This document shows positions 17,046-27,145 of a stretch of DNA of 64,000 nt, one piece after another. How positions within the stretch are numbered: the first letter of the stretch is position 1; every line of letters starts with the position of its first letter. A program made the translations under genes and the position numbers. Source of the stretch: an uncultured Clostridia bacterium (GTDB lineage Bacteria > Bacillota > Clostridia > Christensenellales > Aristaeellaceae); NCBI GenBank assembly GCA_934643825.1, contig CAKUCW010000002.1, forward strand, positions 1-64,000, given 5' to 3'. Under the pieces are notes generated by a model that had not been told where the DNA came from, ran no database searches, and saw only the letters and a program-made list of their open reading frames with translations.

Positions 17046-17875
17046 ACGGTCTTTACGCCCTGATGGATACGCTGCTGCCTTTTGAGTGGCTGCATTACAC
17101 ATTTATGAAGAATGCGCTGCTGGCAATCATCCTGATTACGCCGCTTTTCGGCATGCTGGGTACGATGGCAGTCGATAACAAGATGGCGTTCTTCTCGGAT
17201 GCGCTCGGTCACAGTGCGCTGACCGGCATTGCCATCGGCGTCGTGCTGGGCTGGCAGAGCCAGATGGGCGCCATGCTGCTGTTCGGCATCCTCTGGGCGG
17301 TGCTGATCACGTTTGTCAAGCACCATTCCAAGATGAGCGCAGATACGATCATCAGCGTCTTTTCGTCCACGTCCATCGCGCTGGGTCTGGTCGTGCTTTC
17401 ACGCGGCGGCGCGTTTGCGAAGTATTCCTCCGTGCTGGTCGGCGATGTGCTTTCCGTGGCGCAGGGGGATTTGGCGGCGCTGCTGGCGGCGCTGGTCGGA
17501 ACCATCGTCTGCTGGGTGTTCCTGTTTAATCCGCTGCTGATTACCAGCGTCAACGCGCCGCTTGCGCAGAGCCGCGGCATCCGCTCCAAAATGACGGAAT
17601 ACGCGTTCACGATGCTGGTTGCCGTCGCGGTCATGGTGTCGATCCGCTGGGTCGGCGTGATGCTCATCAACTCGCTGCTCATCCTGCCGGCGGCGGCTTC
17701 CCGCAATGTGGCAAGGAGCGCGGCGGGGTATATGCGCACGTCGGTCATCATCGCGCTGTGCTGCGGCGTGGTGGGTCTGGCGATGTCGTATTACCTCAAC
17801 ACGAGCGCGGGCGCTGCCATCGTGCTTTGCTGCGCGGCGGTGTATTTTGTGACGCTGCCGATGAGAAGAAAGTGA
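17042..17875 (+). CDS. znuB: zinc ABC transporter permease
   Basis: The 277-residue protein has about eight membrane helices and belongs to the ABC-3 permease family of Zn/Mn importers. ALGHSALTGIAIGVVLG and INSLLILPAAASRNVA are family regions. It forms the transmembrane channel for ZnuA and ZnuC. It starts inside the end of znuC (ATGA). Confidence 0.92.
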   Translation: MNGLYALMDTLLPFEWLHYTFMKNALLAIILITPLFGMLGTMAVDNKMAFFSDALGHSALTGIAIGVVLGWQSQMGAMLLFGILWAVLITFVKHHSKMSADTIISVFSSTSIALGLVVLSRGGAFAKYSSVLVGDVLSVAQGDLAALLAALVGTIVCWVFLFNPLLITSVNAPLAQSRGIRSKMTEYAFTMLVAVAVMVSIRWVGVMLINSLLILPAAASRNVARSAAGYMRTSVIIALCCGVVGLAMSYYLNTSAGAAIVLCCAAVYFVTLPMRRK

Positions 17876-17909
17876 CGAAGTGGGCAAACAGCCCCGAAAA
17901 CCGACATTT

Positions 17910-17951
17910 CAGCCCGCATCCCTTGATGGAATCGGGCTGTTATGATATAAT
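17910..17951 (+). promoter_or_regulatory. hairpin and promoter before the DUF5685 gene
   Basis: CAGCCCG pairs with CGGGCTG (17910-17939), possibly ending the znu transcript though without a T-run. Overlapping it, TTGATG (17923-17928) and TATAAT (17946-17951) are spaced by 17 bases and form a good housekeeping promoter for the DUF5685-DnaJ pair. Confidence 0.6.
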
Positions 17952-17980
17952 CGCATTCATCTCGTGAAGGAGGTGCGCGG

Positions 17981-18817
17981 ATGCTGGGCGTAATGACGAT
18001 CCGCAAAGACGAACTCAAATTCCGGGAATTCGACCGTTATCGGGGGTTTTACTGCGGACTGTGCCATGCCATCGGAAAGCGGTGCGGCGGCGCGTGCCGC
18101 ATGGCGCTGAGCTTTGAAATGACGTTCATGGCGATGCTGCTGACCTCGCTGTATGAGCCGCAGACCTCGCAGGACATGCGCCGATGCGCATTCCATCCGG
18201 TGCATAAGCGGCTGATGCTGGGCAATGACGCCATCGACTACTGCGCCGACCTGAGTGCGCTGGTTTCGTATTACGACCTGCGCGACGGCTGGGAGGATGA
18301 GCGGCGGGCGGACAGGTTAGCCGAAAGTGCGCTGCTCAAAAAGGCGGCGATTCGCGCCGGAGAAGCTTTGCCCCGGCAGAAGGAAGCCGTCGAGCGCTAT
18401 GTGTCGTCGCTGCATGAAATTGAGCGGAGAAACGACGAAAACCTCGATGCGGCGGCGAATCTGACAGGCGAGCTGCTCGCCGAACTGTTCGTTTTTAAGA
18501 AGGACGTTTATGAGCAGGATCTGCGCGAGATGGGCTTTTATTTGGGAAAGTTCATCTATCTGTGCGACTGCTTTGAGGATATCGAGCAGGATATCAAAAA
18601 GAAGAATTACAATCCGCTGATTGCCCGCAGCTCAAGAGCAGATTTTGAGCAGGAAAGCAGGCAGATGCTGGAGGATATGATGGCGCGGGCGTGCAGGGCG
18701 TTTGAATGCCTGCCGCTGATTGACGATGCGCCCATCATGCGGAACATTCTTTATTCGGGTATATGGCTGCGCTTTGAGAGCGCGGCTGAAAAAAGAAAGG
18801 CGAAAGGCAAGCAATGA
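17981..18817 (+). CDS. DUF5685 family protein
   Basis: The 278-residue helical protein has N-terminal cysteines ([18 protein letters not shown], about 17-34) and further conserved Cys/Asp-rich segments ([12 protein letters not shown], about 194-205), as in the DUF5685 family. Function is unknown. AAGGAGGTG stands before the ATG. Its end overlaps the J-domain gene by ATGA. Cysteine placement suggests metal binding, but that is inference. Confidence 0.75.
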   Translation: MLGVMTIRKDELKFREFDRYRGFYCGLCHAIGKRCGGACRMALSFEMTFMAMLLTSLYEPQTSQDMRRCAFHPVHKRLMLGNDAIDYCADLSALVSYYDLRDGWEDERRADRLAESALLKKAAIRAGEALPRQKEAVERYVSSLHEIERRNDENLDAAANLTGELLAELFVFKKDVYEQDLREMGFYLGKFIYLCDCFEDIEQDIKKKNYNPLIARSSRADFEQESRQMLEDMMARACRAFECLPLIDDAPIMRNILYSGIWLRFESAAEKRKAKGKQ

Positions 18818-19542
18818 CAGATCCCTATCAGGTTTTGGGTGTATCCCCGACGGCGAGTGATGACGAGGTCAAGAAGGCTTACCGCACCCTGTGCAAAAAA
18901 TACCATCCCGATGCCAACGTGGGCAAGCCGGATGCCGCGCAGACCGAAAAGAAATTCATGGAAGTTCAGCAGGCGTATGAAGAGATCATGCACAGGCGGC
19001 AGGGCGGCGGACAGCGTGCGGGCAGCGGCTATAACGGTCAGCAGCAGCAGCGTCAGCCGCAGTATGATGATCCGTTTGCCTCGTTCTGGGGCGCATACGG
19101 CGGAAATCCCTATGGCAATGCCGGATATGGCTATGGTCAGCAGCGGCAGGACGATTCCATCGAAATGCGTGCGGCGAAGAACTATATCGACACGGGGCAT
19201 TATGCCGAAGCACTCAATGCGCTGGGAAGCGTAGCGCCCGAAAAGCGCAATGCCCGCTGGTATTATCTCAGCGCACTGGCGCAGAGCGGTCTGCATAACA
19301 ATGCGCAGGCGATGGAGTATGCGCGGCAGGCGGCGAGCATGGAGCCGTCCAACATGCAGTATCAGCAGCTGCTCAGCCAGCTGCAGGGCGGCGGAAGCTG
19401 GTATAGTCAGCAGGGCGAAGAGTACGGGCGCAGACCGCAGAACATGAGCAGCCTCTGCACCTCGATCATGCTGCTGAATCTGTGCTGTATGTGCTGCGGC
19501 GGCGGGCGGATGATGTATTATCCGATGTTCTGCTGCCTGTAA
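18814..19542 (+). CDS. J-domain protein with Cys-rich C-terminus
   Basis: The 242-residue protein has a J domain (about 1-65) with the HPD motif in KKYHPDAN, a Gln/Gly/Tyr-rich linker (about 66-110), two TPR-like helical pairs (about 112-190) and a C-terminal tail with LCCMCCGGG and FCCL. It is a J-domain co-chaperone but lacks the DnaJ zinc-finger and substrate domains. The hydrophobic cysteine tail could be a membrane or lipid attachment region. It is coupled to the DUF5685 gene, and the pair probably works together. Confidence 0.82.
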   Translation: MTDPYQVLGVSPTASDDEVKKAYRTLCKKYHPDANVGKPDAAQTEKKFMEVQQAYEEIMHRRQGGGQRAGSGYNGQQQQRQPQYDDPFASFWGAYGGNPYGNAGYGYGQQRQDDSIEMRAAKNYIDTGHYAEALNALGSVAPEKRNARWYYLSALAQSGLHNNAQAMEYARQAASMEPSNMQYQQLLSQLQGGGSWYSQQGEEYGRRPQNMSSLCTSIMLLNLCCMCCGGGRMMYYPMFCCL

Positions 19543-19637
19543 GCGGAAAGAACGCGATACTGATTTTAAAAGCGTTTGTTTAAACCGCCGCGAAGCGGTT
19601 CTGCTTCTGATTGGGCTGGTTTAGATGTTAAATAAAA

Positions 19638-19821
19638 GACGGAGCTGTCAGGCTAATAAACCTGATATTTCAAGAATAAAACGAAGTATTTGTGCCCGAA
19701 GGTTTCCAAAGGGCGACCGGAAAGCCCTTTGGTGGGGCGATGGGGCAAAGCCCCATATTTCTCAAATGCTTAGATATTTGTTTCTTGAAATATTTGGTTT
19801 AAGCCTACCGACAACTCCGTC
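19638..19821. mobile_element. MITE-like inverted-repeat element, copy 1
   Basis: The ends (GACGGAGCTGTC with GACAACTCCGTC) begin imperfect terminal inverted repeats of about 55 bases, roughly 80 percent matched. The centre holds GCCCGAAGGTTTCCAAAGGGC and the hairpin ATGGGGCAAAGCCCCAT. A diverged second copy lies at 53904. No transposase is encoded, so it resembles a non-autonomous mobile element or a large structured repeat. A repeat A fragment (AAACCGCCGCGAAGCGG) lies just before it at 19580; no gene is present from 19543 to 19906. Confidence 0.65.
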
Positions 19822-19857
19822 TTTCTTAATTAAGTACATAGGAAACTATGCAAAAAT

Positions 19858-19898
19858 GCCCGCATGAGTCAAACTCTGAAGCTTTGCTCATGCGGGTT
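19858..19898 (-). terminator. intrinsic terminator of the peptide transporter operon
   Basis: CCCGCATGAG and CTCATGCGGG form a ten-base-pair stem. On the minus strand it is followed by CATTTTTGC. It lies just below the last ATPase gene. Confidence 0.82.
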
Positions 19899-19906
19899 CA
19901 GTTCAC

Positions 19907-20871
19907 TTAATCGAACAGATGGCAGCTCACCAGATGCCCGCCGCCCATGTCCTTGGCTTGCGGCATGGTCTCCTTGCAGATGCCCATGCACTGAGGGCAG
20001 CGGTTATGGAACGGACAGCCGCTCGGCGGGTTTGCCGGACTGGGAACGTCGCCTTGCAGGTGGATGCGCGTTTTCGGCTCGCTGGGGTCGCGGCGCGGAA
20101 TGGCGGAAAGCAGCGCCTGCGTGTAGGGATGCAGCGGATGGGTATAGACCTCCTCCGTATCGCCGGTTTCGACGATGCGCCCCAGATACATGACGCCGAC
20201 GCGGTTACTGATGTGGCGGACGACGTTCAAATCGTGAGAGATGAACAGATACGAAAGCCCCAGCTCATCCTGAAGGCTCATCAGCAGATTCAGCACCTGC
20301 GCCTGAATGGAAACATCCAGCGCGGAAACCGGCTCATCCGCAACGACGAAACGCGGGCGCGTGATCAGGGCGCGGGCGATGGCGATACGCTGGCGCTGAC
20401 CGCCGGAGAACTGATGCGGATAGCGGTCGAGCTGCTCGGGAGAAATGCCGACCGCGCCGGAAATCCACAGCACGCGCTCGTTCAGCTCATCCTGCGAGAG
20501 CTTGAAGTGCGTAATCAGCGGCTCCTCCAGCAGCTTGCGAACGGTCATGCGCGGGTTCAGCGAGGAATACGGATCCTGAAAGACCAGCTGCATATCGCGG
20601 CGCTTTTGGCGCATGGCTTCCGCGTCGAGCGAGCAGAGGTTTTCGCCCTCGAAGTAGATTTCGCCTTCCGTCGGCTCAATCAGGCGCAGAATGGTTCTGC
20701 CGGTTGTGGATTTGCCGCAGCCGGATTCGCCGACCAGACTGAACGTTTCTTTTTCGTGAATCGTCAGGGAGACATCTTCGACGGCACGGACATAGCCGAC
20801 CGTTTTGCGGATGACGCCGCCCTTGATGGGGAAATAGGTTTTCAGATGCTTGACATCGAGTAAAATCTCGC

Positions 20872-20875
<4 letters not shown>
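19907..20875 (-). CDS. oligopeptide/dipeptide ABC transporter ATP-binding protein (OppF-like)
   Basis: The 322-residue ATPase has Walker [11 protein letters not shown]-loop, signature [17 protein letters not shown] and the oligopeptide-type C-terminal extension with cysteines ([15 protein letters not shown]) seen in the OppD/OppF group. It is the last of five transporter genes and starts by ATGA overlap with the preceding ATPase gene. The two ATPases should form a heterodimer. Confidence 0.92.
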
Positions 20876-21882
<1,007 letters not shown>

Positions 21883-21894
21883 GCCATTCCCTCC

Positions 21895-22728
21895 TTACAC
21901 TTTGAGCTTCGGGTCGAGGACGTCGCGCAGCGAGTCGCCCAGAATATTGAAAATCAGAATCGTGACGACGATGAACAGCAGTGGGAACATCGCGACCCAC
22001 GGCGCACGAACCATGTCTGCGCGGGCTTCGGAGAGCATCGAGCCCCAGGACGGGTTCGGCGGCTGAATGCCCATGCCTAAAAAGCTGAGCGTCGCTTCGG
22101 TCAGAATCGCGCCCGAGAGAGCCAGCGTCGCCTGCACGGTGAACGGCGCGACGACGTTCGGGGAGATGTGGCGAACGAGCAGTGGCCACGTTTTGACGCC
22201 GACGCTGCGGGCGTTCTTGACGTATTCAAGCCCCTTGGCGGAGATGACCGCGGCGCGAACCGTGCGGCAGAAGACCGGAATGTTGACGATGCCGATGGCG
22301 ACCATGGTCGGTCCGATGCCCTTGCCCAGCACGGCGGAGATGAAGATCGCCAGCAGGATGGACGGGAAGGCGAACAGGATGTCCATGATGCACATGATGA
22401 CCCGATCGACCTTGCCTTCGAAATAGCCGGCAGTCAGACCGAGCAGATAGCCGAAGAACGCGCCGATGCCAACGGCGATCAAGCCGACTTCCATCGACAC
22501 GCGTGCGCCGTAGAGCACACGGCTGAAAATATCGCGTCCGAATTTATCCGTGCCGAAGATATGCTCGGCGGTCGGCGCCTGAAAGCGTCTGCCGATGGCG
22601 TCGTATTCATAGGGGGCGAGCAGGGGAGCGAAAATCGCCATCAAAATCAGCAGCACGACGCCGACGATGCCGATGCGCCCCATCGGGTCTTTCCAAAGCT
22701 CCTTGATGGTCTTAACAAAGCTTTTCAT
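21895..22728 (-). CDS. oligopeptide/dipeptide ABC transporter permease (DppC/OppC-like)
   Basis: The 277-residue protein has about six membrane helices and the binding-protein-dependent transport signature near EYVKNARSVGVKTWPLLVRH. The N-terminal sequence LWKDPMGRIGIVGVVLL is typical of the C-type permease. GGAGG lies eight bases before the ATG at 22728; an in-frame TTG at 22746 overlaps the upstream stop but has no suitable ribosome site. Confidence 0.92.
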   Translation of the reverse strand: MKSFVKTIKELWKDPMGRIGIVGVVLLILMAIFAPLLAPYEYDAIGRRFQAPTAEHIFGTDKFGRDIFSRVLYGARVSMEVGLIAVGIGAFFGYLLGLTAGYFEGKVDRVIMCIMDILFAFPSILLAIFISAVLGKGIGPTMVAIGIVNIPVFCRTVRAAVISAKGLEYVKNARSVGVKTWPLLVRHISPNVVAPFTVQATLALSGAILTEATLSFLGMGIQPPNPSWGSMLSEARADMVRAPWVAMFPLLFIVVTILIFNILGDSLRDVLDPKLKV

Positions 22729-22742
22729 CTGTCTTTCCTCCG

Positions 22743-23687
22743 TCAATCATAAGAGATGCGCGGGTCGATATAGGCGTAAAGCACGTCCACCACGAGGTTG
22801 ACGATGACGTAAACGAACGCGATGAACAGCACGCAGCCCTGCACGACGGGGTAATCGCGGTTGTTGATGCCCGTCAGCGTCATCTGCCCCAGACCGGGGA
22901 GGGAGAAGATCTGCTCAATGACGACGGCGCCGCCCAAGAGCGAGCCGATCTGCATGCCGACTAGCGTGACGATCGGGATGAGCGCATTGCGCAGCGCGTG
23001 TTTGAAGATGGCGATGCGTTCGCTGGCGCCCTTGGCGCGGACGGTCTTGATGAAATCCAGCCGCAGGACTTCCAGCACGGAGGAGCGCGTCATGCGCATG
23101 ACGGAGCCCGCCATGCTCGTGCCCAAAATCAGCGAGGGCAGCAGCATGATCTCCAGATTCTTGAGCGGATCTTCAAAGAGACCGACATAGTTGAGCGGGG
23201 GATAGTAATTGAACGCCAGAGACAATACAAGGATGATGAGAATGGAGAGCGCGAATCCCGGGATGGATACGCCCAGCAGCGCGACGACGCGGACGACGCG
23301 GTCAACCGCGCTGTTGCGCTTCACGGCGGCGAGAATGCCCAGCGGAAGCGCGATGCACCAGGAGATGATTGCCGCGAGAATCGCCAGTTCAGCCGTGACC
23401 TTGAAGCGGGTCAGGATTTCGGGCAGGATATCCGCGCCGGAGCGGAAGGACTGACCGAAGTCGCCGTGGAGGACGCCGCCGATCCATTTGAGATACTGGG
23501 TGACGACGGGCTGATCCAGCCCATAGCGTGCGTTGACCTGCTCGATCAGCTCGGGCGTTGCGTCGATGCCCAGCATACCGGAGGCAAAGCCGCCCGGAAT
23601 CAGACGAAGCACGGCAAAAATTGCGATGCTGATGCCCAGCAGAACGGGAATAAGCTGCAAAAGGCGGCGGATGATGTAGTTTTTCAT
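22743..23687 (-). CDS. oligopeptide/dipeptide ABC transporter permease (DppB/OppB-like)
   Basis: The 314-residue membrane protein has the B-type N-terminus (IIRRLLQLIPVLLGISIAIF) and the transporter signature DFIKTVRAKGASERIAIFKH. It pairs with the C-type permease to form the channel. GGGAG precedes the ATG. A 175-base gap with strong hairpins separates it from the binding-protein gene. Confidence 0.92.
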   Translation of the reverse strand: MKNYIIRRLLQLIPVLLGISIAIFAVLRLIPGGFASGMLGIDATPELIEQVNARYGLDQPVVTQYLKWIGGVLHGDFGQSFRSGADILPEILTRFKVTAELAILAAIISWCIALPLGILAAVKRNSAVDRVVRVVALLGVSIPGFALSILIILVLSLAFNYYPPLNYVGLFEDPLKNLEIMLLPSLILGTSMAGSVMRMTRSSVLEVLRLDFIKTVRAKGASERIAIFKHALRNALIPIVTLVGMQIGSLLGGAVVIEQIFSLPGLGQMTLTGINNRDYPVVQGCVLFIAFVYVIVNLVVDVLYAYIDPRISYD

Positions 23688-23747
23688 GATTCACACTCCC
23701 TGCGTAATAACCCTGCTTCAACAAAGCTCGGGCAGTCTGCGGACAGG

Positions 23748-23787
23748 CTGAGGAAACCAGCACGTTCTGCGCTGGCTTCCTCAGCCC
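23748..23787 (-). promoter_or_regulatory. intercistronic stem-loop between binding protein and permease genes
   Basis: GCTGAGGAA...CCAGC pairs with GCTGG...TTCCTCAGC in a long stem with no T-run. Such hairpins after the first gene of an importer operon commonly stabilise the upstream mRNA or partly terminate, giving more binding protein than permease. The role here is inferred from position and structure. Confidence 0.6.
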
Positions 23788-23818
23788 GCCCAGCCGAAGC
23801 CGGACGGGGAAAGATGAC

Positions 23819-23848
23819 GAAGGCGGCAGGGGCAAACCCTGCCGCCGC
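23819..23848 (-). promoter_or_regulatory. second intercistronic hairpin after the binding-protein gene
   Basis: GGCGGCAGGG and CCCTGCCGCC pair just below the stop of the binding-protein gene on the minus strand. With the larger hairpin at 23748 it probably protects or attenuates the transcript. Confidence 0.55.
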
Positions 23849-23862
23849 ATGGAAAACCAATT

Positions 23863-25416
23863 TTACTCGAAGTAAGCCTCGGTGAAGTCGCCCGCGTTCG
23901 CGGCGAACGGCTCATAACCCTTGAGGTTGGCGCTGGTGAAGAGGTAAGACATCGGGCTGGCGAACCAGAGGTTCGGGCACTCGTCGATAATCAGCTGCTG
24001 AGCTTCCTTGTAGTAGCCCTCGCGAGTCTCTTCGTCAGTCGTGGTGATGCCCAGTGCGCAAAGCTCGTCCACGCGGTCGTTCTTATAGCCCCAGACGTTG
24101 GCGTTGCCGGTGCTGGAGTAGAAGAAGCTGACGGCACGGTTCGGGTCGGTGCCGGAACCATTCTGACCGCACATGGTGTCAAAGCCGGCTTCCGGCGTGC
24201 TCATCTTCTTCCAGGTGTCCACGTATTCGCCGGATTCGAGGTTGCTGATGGTGACGTCGATGTAGATTTCCTTGAGCTGCTGCTGGAGGACGACCGCGGT
24301 GTCGCGGATGGAGTCGAGCAGACCGGCAGCCATGGTGATGGACAGGCGGTTATCCTTGGAATAGCCGGCTTCTTCCATCAGCTTGCGGGCTTCTTCGATG
24401 TTCTGCGTGTACAGCGGAGATTCCTTCGCGGCGTCCCATACCCAGTGACCCATAGCCGGGGCGACAAAGGTAGAAACCGTTGCTTCGCCGTTGTAGACGT
24501 AGTCGATGATCATGTCGCGATCCACAGCAAGGCTCATCGCCTGGCGGACGCGCTTATCCTGAAGCTTTTCGCTGGAGAGGTTGAAGCCCAGGTAGGTGTA
24601 GTCGTTAGACTGATAGGAGATGACCTTGATGTTGGCGTCGCGCTCGACGTCGGCAAGGTTCATCGCGCTCAGGGAGCAAAGGTTGATATCGCCGGTGCGC
24701 AGAGCGGCAAGGCGTGCGCTCTCGTCGCCGAGCAGATAGAAGGTGATGCCGTCCAGCTTCGGCGCATTCTCTTTCCAGTAATCCTCGTTCTTGACCAGCG
24801 TGATGTGGTTGTCAACGACGGACTCGCTGTACTTGAAGGGGCCGGTGCCGCACATGGTATCGATGGAGGACAGGCTGCCGCCGTTCGCCTCGACGACCTC
24901 ACGGCAGACGATCGCGCCGTAGCTGGAGGTCATGCCCGCCATGAACGCCGCGTTCGGGGCGGAGAGGGTGAACTTGACGGTGTAATCATCCAGAGCCTCG
25001 ACGGACTCGACGCCGCCGAAGTAGCTGGCGCTGGAGCCGAGCGCACCGATATCGCCGTACTCGGTCTTGCCGAGGATGCGGTCAAAGCTGTAAACCACGT
25101 CGGCAGAGGTCATCTCACGGCCGTTGTGGAACTTGACGCCATGGCGCAGATGGAAGACGTAGGTCACGTCGTCCGGATTTTCCCAGCTTTCGGCAAGCAC
25201 GCCGCCGAATGTCATGTCTTTGTTGAAGGTGAGCAGCGTTTCATAGACCTGGTTGAAAACGCGGGTCGCGGCAATGGCGGAGATGGTGTGCGGATCGAAT
25301 CCCGCCGGCCAAGTGTCCGTGCCGTACTTGAGGATCTGACTGCCGTCTGCCAGCGCACCGGCGCCGAGAGTCAGACAGAGCATCAAAGCCATCACCAGAG
25401 CCAACAGTTTCTTCAT
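23863..25416 (-). CDS. peptide ABC transporter substrate-binding protein, family 5
   Basis: The 517-residue secreted protein has a signal peptide (about 1-23, cleavage near AGALADG). FHNGREMTSADVVYSFDRIL is the family 5 signature. No lipobox cysteine is visible, unlike most Gram-positive receptors, so attachment is unclear. It is the first gene of the five-gene importer operon; GGAGG stands before the ATG. The neighbouring MurNAc recycling genes make muropeptides or wall peptides attractive ligands, but ligand specificity cannot be read from the sequence. Confidence 0.9.
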   Translation of the reverse strand: MKKLLALVMALMLCLTLGAGALADGSQILKYGTDTWPAGFDPHTISAIAATRVFNQVYETLLTFNKDMTFGGVLAESWENPDDVTYVFHLRHGVKFHNGREMTSADVVYSFDRILGKTEYGDIGALGSSASYFGGVESVEALDDYTVKFTLSAPNAAFMAGMTSSYGAIVCREVVEANGGSLSSIDTMCGTGPFKYSESVVDNHITLVKNEDYWKENAPKLDGITFYLLGDESARLAALRTGDINLCSLSAMNLADVERDANIKVISYQSNDYTYLGFNLSSEKLQDKRVRQAMSLAVDRDMIIDYVYNGEATVSTFVAPAMGHWVWDAAKESPLYTQNIEEARKLMEEAGYSKDNRLSITMAAGLLDSIRDTAVVLQQQLKEIYIDVTISNLESGEYVDTWKKMSTPEAGFDTMCGQNGSGTDPNRAVSFFYSSTGNANVWGYKNDRVDELCALGITTTDEETREGYYKEAQQLIIDECPNLWFASPMSYLFTSANLKGYEPFAANAGDFTEAYFE

Positions 25417-25531
25417 GGAATGACCTCCCTATAAGTGTTTTTTTTCGTATGAAACAGAGGTACGCCCTCTGCCGATACCGTGGGGACGTGGAACGTGGGA
25501 CGGGAACGGGGGGGACGTTTGGGGCACTGAT

Positions 25532-25661
25532 CCGGGAAACTCGCATAGGGGCGCTGTCCTCTGCCTGCGGCAGACGCGCCCGCTTCGCGAACGCGCAAGC
25601 GCTCCTTGCGATTTCCGATTTCCGTCACGCTGAATCCCGCACAGCGGGTGCGTGACTCCAA
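25532..25661. repeat. repeat family B copy
   Basis: The unit runs from GGGAAACTCGCATAG through CGCAAGCGCTCCTTGCGATT and TTTCCGTCACGC to TGAATCCCGCACAGCGGG. Close relatives lie at 50690, 58252 and 62241. This copy has an extra GC-rich hairpin (CTGCCTGCGGCAG). It forms part of a 410-base non-coding gap that also holds family A repeats. Confidence 0.7.
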
Positions 25662-25826
25662 TCCCCAAGCCCCGGCAGGGAACTGAGTTCCCTACACCTT
25701 CCACTTCATTTATCGCTTTGCGATAAATGGATGAAAAAAGAGTTTAAACCGCCGCGAAGCGGAGAAGGGAGTCTGAGGGACGAGTCCCTCAGGCGGGGAT
25801 TGGGGCAGCAGCCCCAACGTCCCCTC
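25662..25826. repeat. repeat family A modules with ATTTATCGCTTTGCGATAAAT palindrome
   Basis: The segment contains GGGAACTGAGTTCCC, a near-perfect palindrome TTTATCGCTTTGCGATAAA (25710-25728), then GCCGCGAAGCGGAGAAGGGA, GAGGGACGAGTCCCTC and GGGGCAGCAGCCCC. The same ATCGCTTTGCGAT palindrome recurs at 58385. No gene seen. Confidence 0.75.
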
Positions 25827-25827
25827 C

Positions 25828-26859
25828 TCACGCAATGATCGGCGGCTCTTTGCCGATGAGCGCGTAGTGAACGGCGCGGCGGAACTCGTTGGAGTTTCCC
25901 GGCGGCTCACCCTCGATGCGGTAGAATTTGTTGGTCAAAATGACCGCGCCGATGTGATGCTCACGGCTGAACCAGATGCTTGTTCCGGTAAAGCCGCTGT
26001 GACCGCATCCATCCGGGAAGACGTTGCTGCGGTCAAAGCCCAGCCCGCGCTCAAAGATGCTGGTATTCATCGCCTCAAGGAAGGCAGGCTTCTCGGTTGT
26101 CATATAGAATTGGCAGAGCTTTTGCAGCGCACCTGCCGTGGCGAATATGCCGGCGTGACCGCTTGCCCCGTGCCAGTAATAATGCGCGTTGCCGTCGTTG
26201 CATTCGCCGCGCACGGGCAGACTCTTGTCGCGCCAGCCGTTGAACGTGATCTGCCGCTCGGCGCACATTCTTTCTTCGATCGGGTTGCCGTAGCTGGAAG
26301 GCACGCAGAGCGCAGGATCCATCGGACCGTAGAACATTTCAGAAATGCCCAGCGGCTCCTTGACGTATTGCTTGAGCGCCTCGCGCAGCGTCAGCCCGGA
26401 CAGCTTCATGACAATCTGCCCCAGCAGCATGAAGTTCAGGTCGCTGTATGCCATGCCGACTTCCTTCGGCGTCGTGGAAAGCACATGCTCAAGCACAACG
26501 TAGAAATCGCGCCCATCCGCGTAGAAGGGATACCACGGCACGATGCCGGAGGTATGCGTCATCAGCATGCGGATTGTCACAGCCTTCAGCCGCTCGCGGG
26601 AAACCTCGCCCAGATTCGGCAGAAGCTCGCAGATTTTCGTGTTGAAGGTGAGCTTGCCCTCGTCCACAAGGGTCAGGATCATCGTTGTGCAGATGATTTT
26701 GCTGACGGAGGCGAGGTCAAAGTACTGATTGTCCTTGGCGCTGCCGATTTCACTGACGTGCAGCGTCTCTTTTTCGTTGAAAACGTGGCAGACTGCGTCG
26801 GGATAATAGCCGCGGGCGCGGTAATCTTCCAGAATGGCGTCTATCCGGTTGTAATCCAT
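25828..26859 (-). CDS. serine hydrolase, beta-lactamase family (AmiE-like)
   Basis: The 343-residue cytoplasmic protein has the class C beta-lactamase/esterase fold. SVSK (51-54) carries the active serine, YSD in AYSDLNFMLLG replaces the usual Y-x-N, and HSG in CGHSGFTGTS is the third motif. In Bacillus subtilis a family member, AmiE, sits in the MurNAc recycling operon and removes peptides from muropeptides. The adjacency here to an RpiR regulator and murQ-anmK suggests the same job, but esterase or D-aminopeptidase activity is possible. GGAGG precedes the ATG. No signal peptide is visible. Confidence 0.78.
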   Translation of the reverse strand: MDYNRIDAILEDYRARGYYPDAVCHVFNEKETLHVSEIGSAKDNQYFDLASVSKIICTTMILTLVDEGKLTFNTKICELLPNLGEVSRERLKAVTIRMLMTHTSGIVPWYPFYADGRDFYVVLEHVLSTTPKEVGMAYSDLNFMLLGQIVMKLSGLTLREALKQYVKEPLGISEMFYGPMDPALCVPSSYGNPIEERMCAERQITFNGWRDKSLPVRGECNDGNAHYYWHGASGHAGIFATAGALQKLCQFYMTTEKPAFLEAMNTSIFERGLGFDRSNVFPDGCGHSGFTGTSIWFSREHHIGAVILTNKFYRIEGEPPGNSNEFRRAVHYALIGKEPPIIA

Positions 26860-27145
26860 GATGGATCCTCCAAATATTCAAAAATTCTGTAAATTCGCTT
26901 TGAGAGGGGGATTGCTTGTCAAGCAAGCATGATTTTGTAAACAGAAATATGATTCATTACGCCTGAATCTGGTAACATTGTAACATAAGCGAAATTTGTT
27001 TTCAAGGAAAATGCTCCAGTTTTGGAAGAATCACCGCTGAAAAAGCCGGAAACGGAAAATCCTTTTGATTTTAAAGCGTTTTCTGTTTCTGACGAAAGAA
27101 AGCGAGTTATTTGCGGTTATACAGCGTATGCGCGGACTGAAACAA
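26860..27145. other. AT-rich intergenic region with short palindrome
   Basis: This 286-base gap between the serine hydrolase start and the regulator stop is far more AT-rich than its surroundings. TTGCTTGTCAAGCAA (26912-26926) is a perfect palindrome about 50 bases upstream of the hydrolase start and could be an operator. No clear promoter pair, terminator or gene was identified. Confidence 0.4.

Noticed and set aside
19560..19860. 80-codon ORF within the MITE-like element
   Set aside because: It lies wholly inside the inverted-repeat element, lacks a ribosome site and resembles no transposase.
25429..25704. short ORFs in the repeat-filled gap upstream of the serine hydrolase stop
   Set aside because: They translate repeat families A and B in several frames and appear similarly at every repeat block; no ribosome sites.
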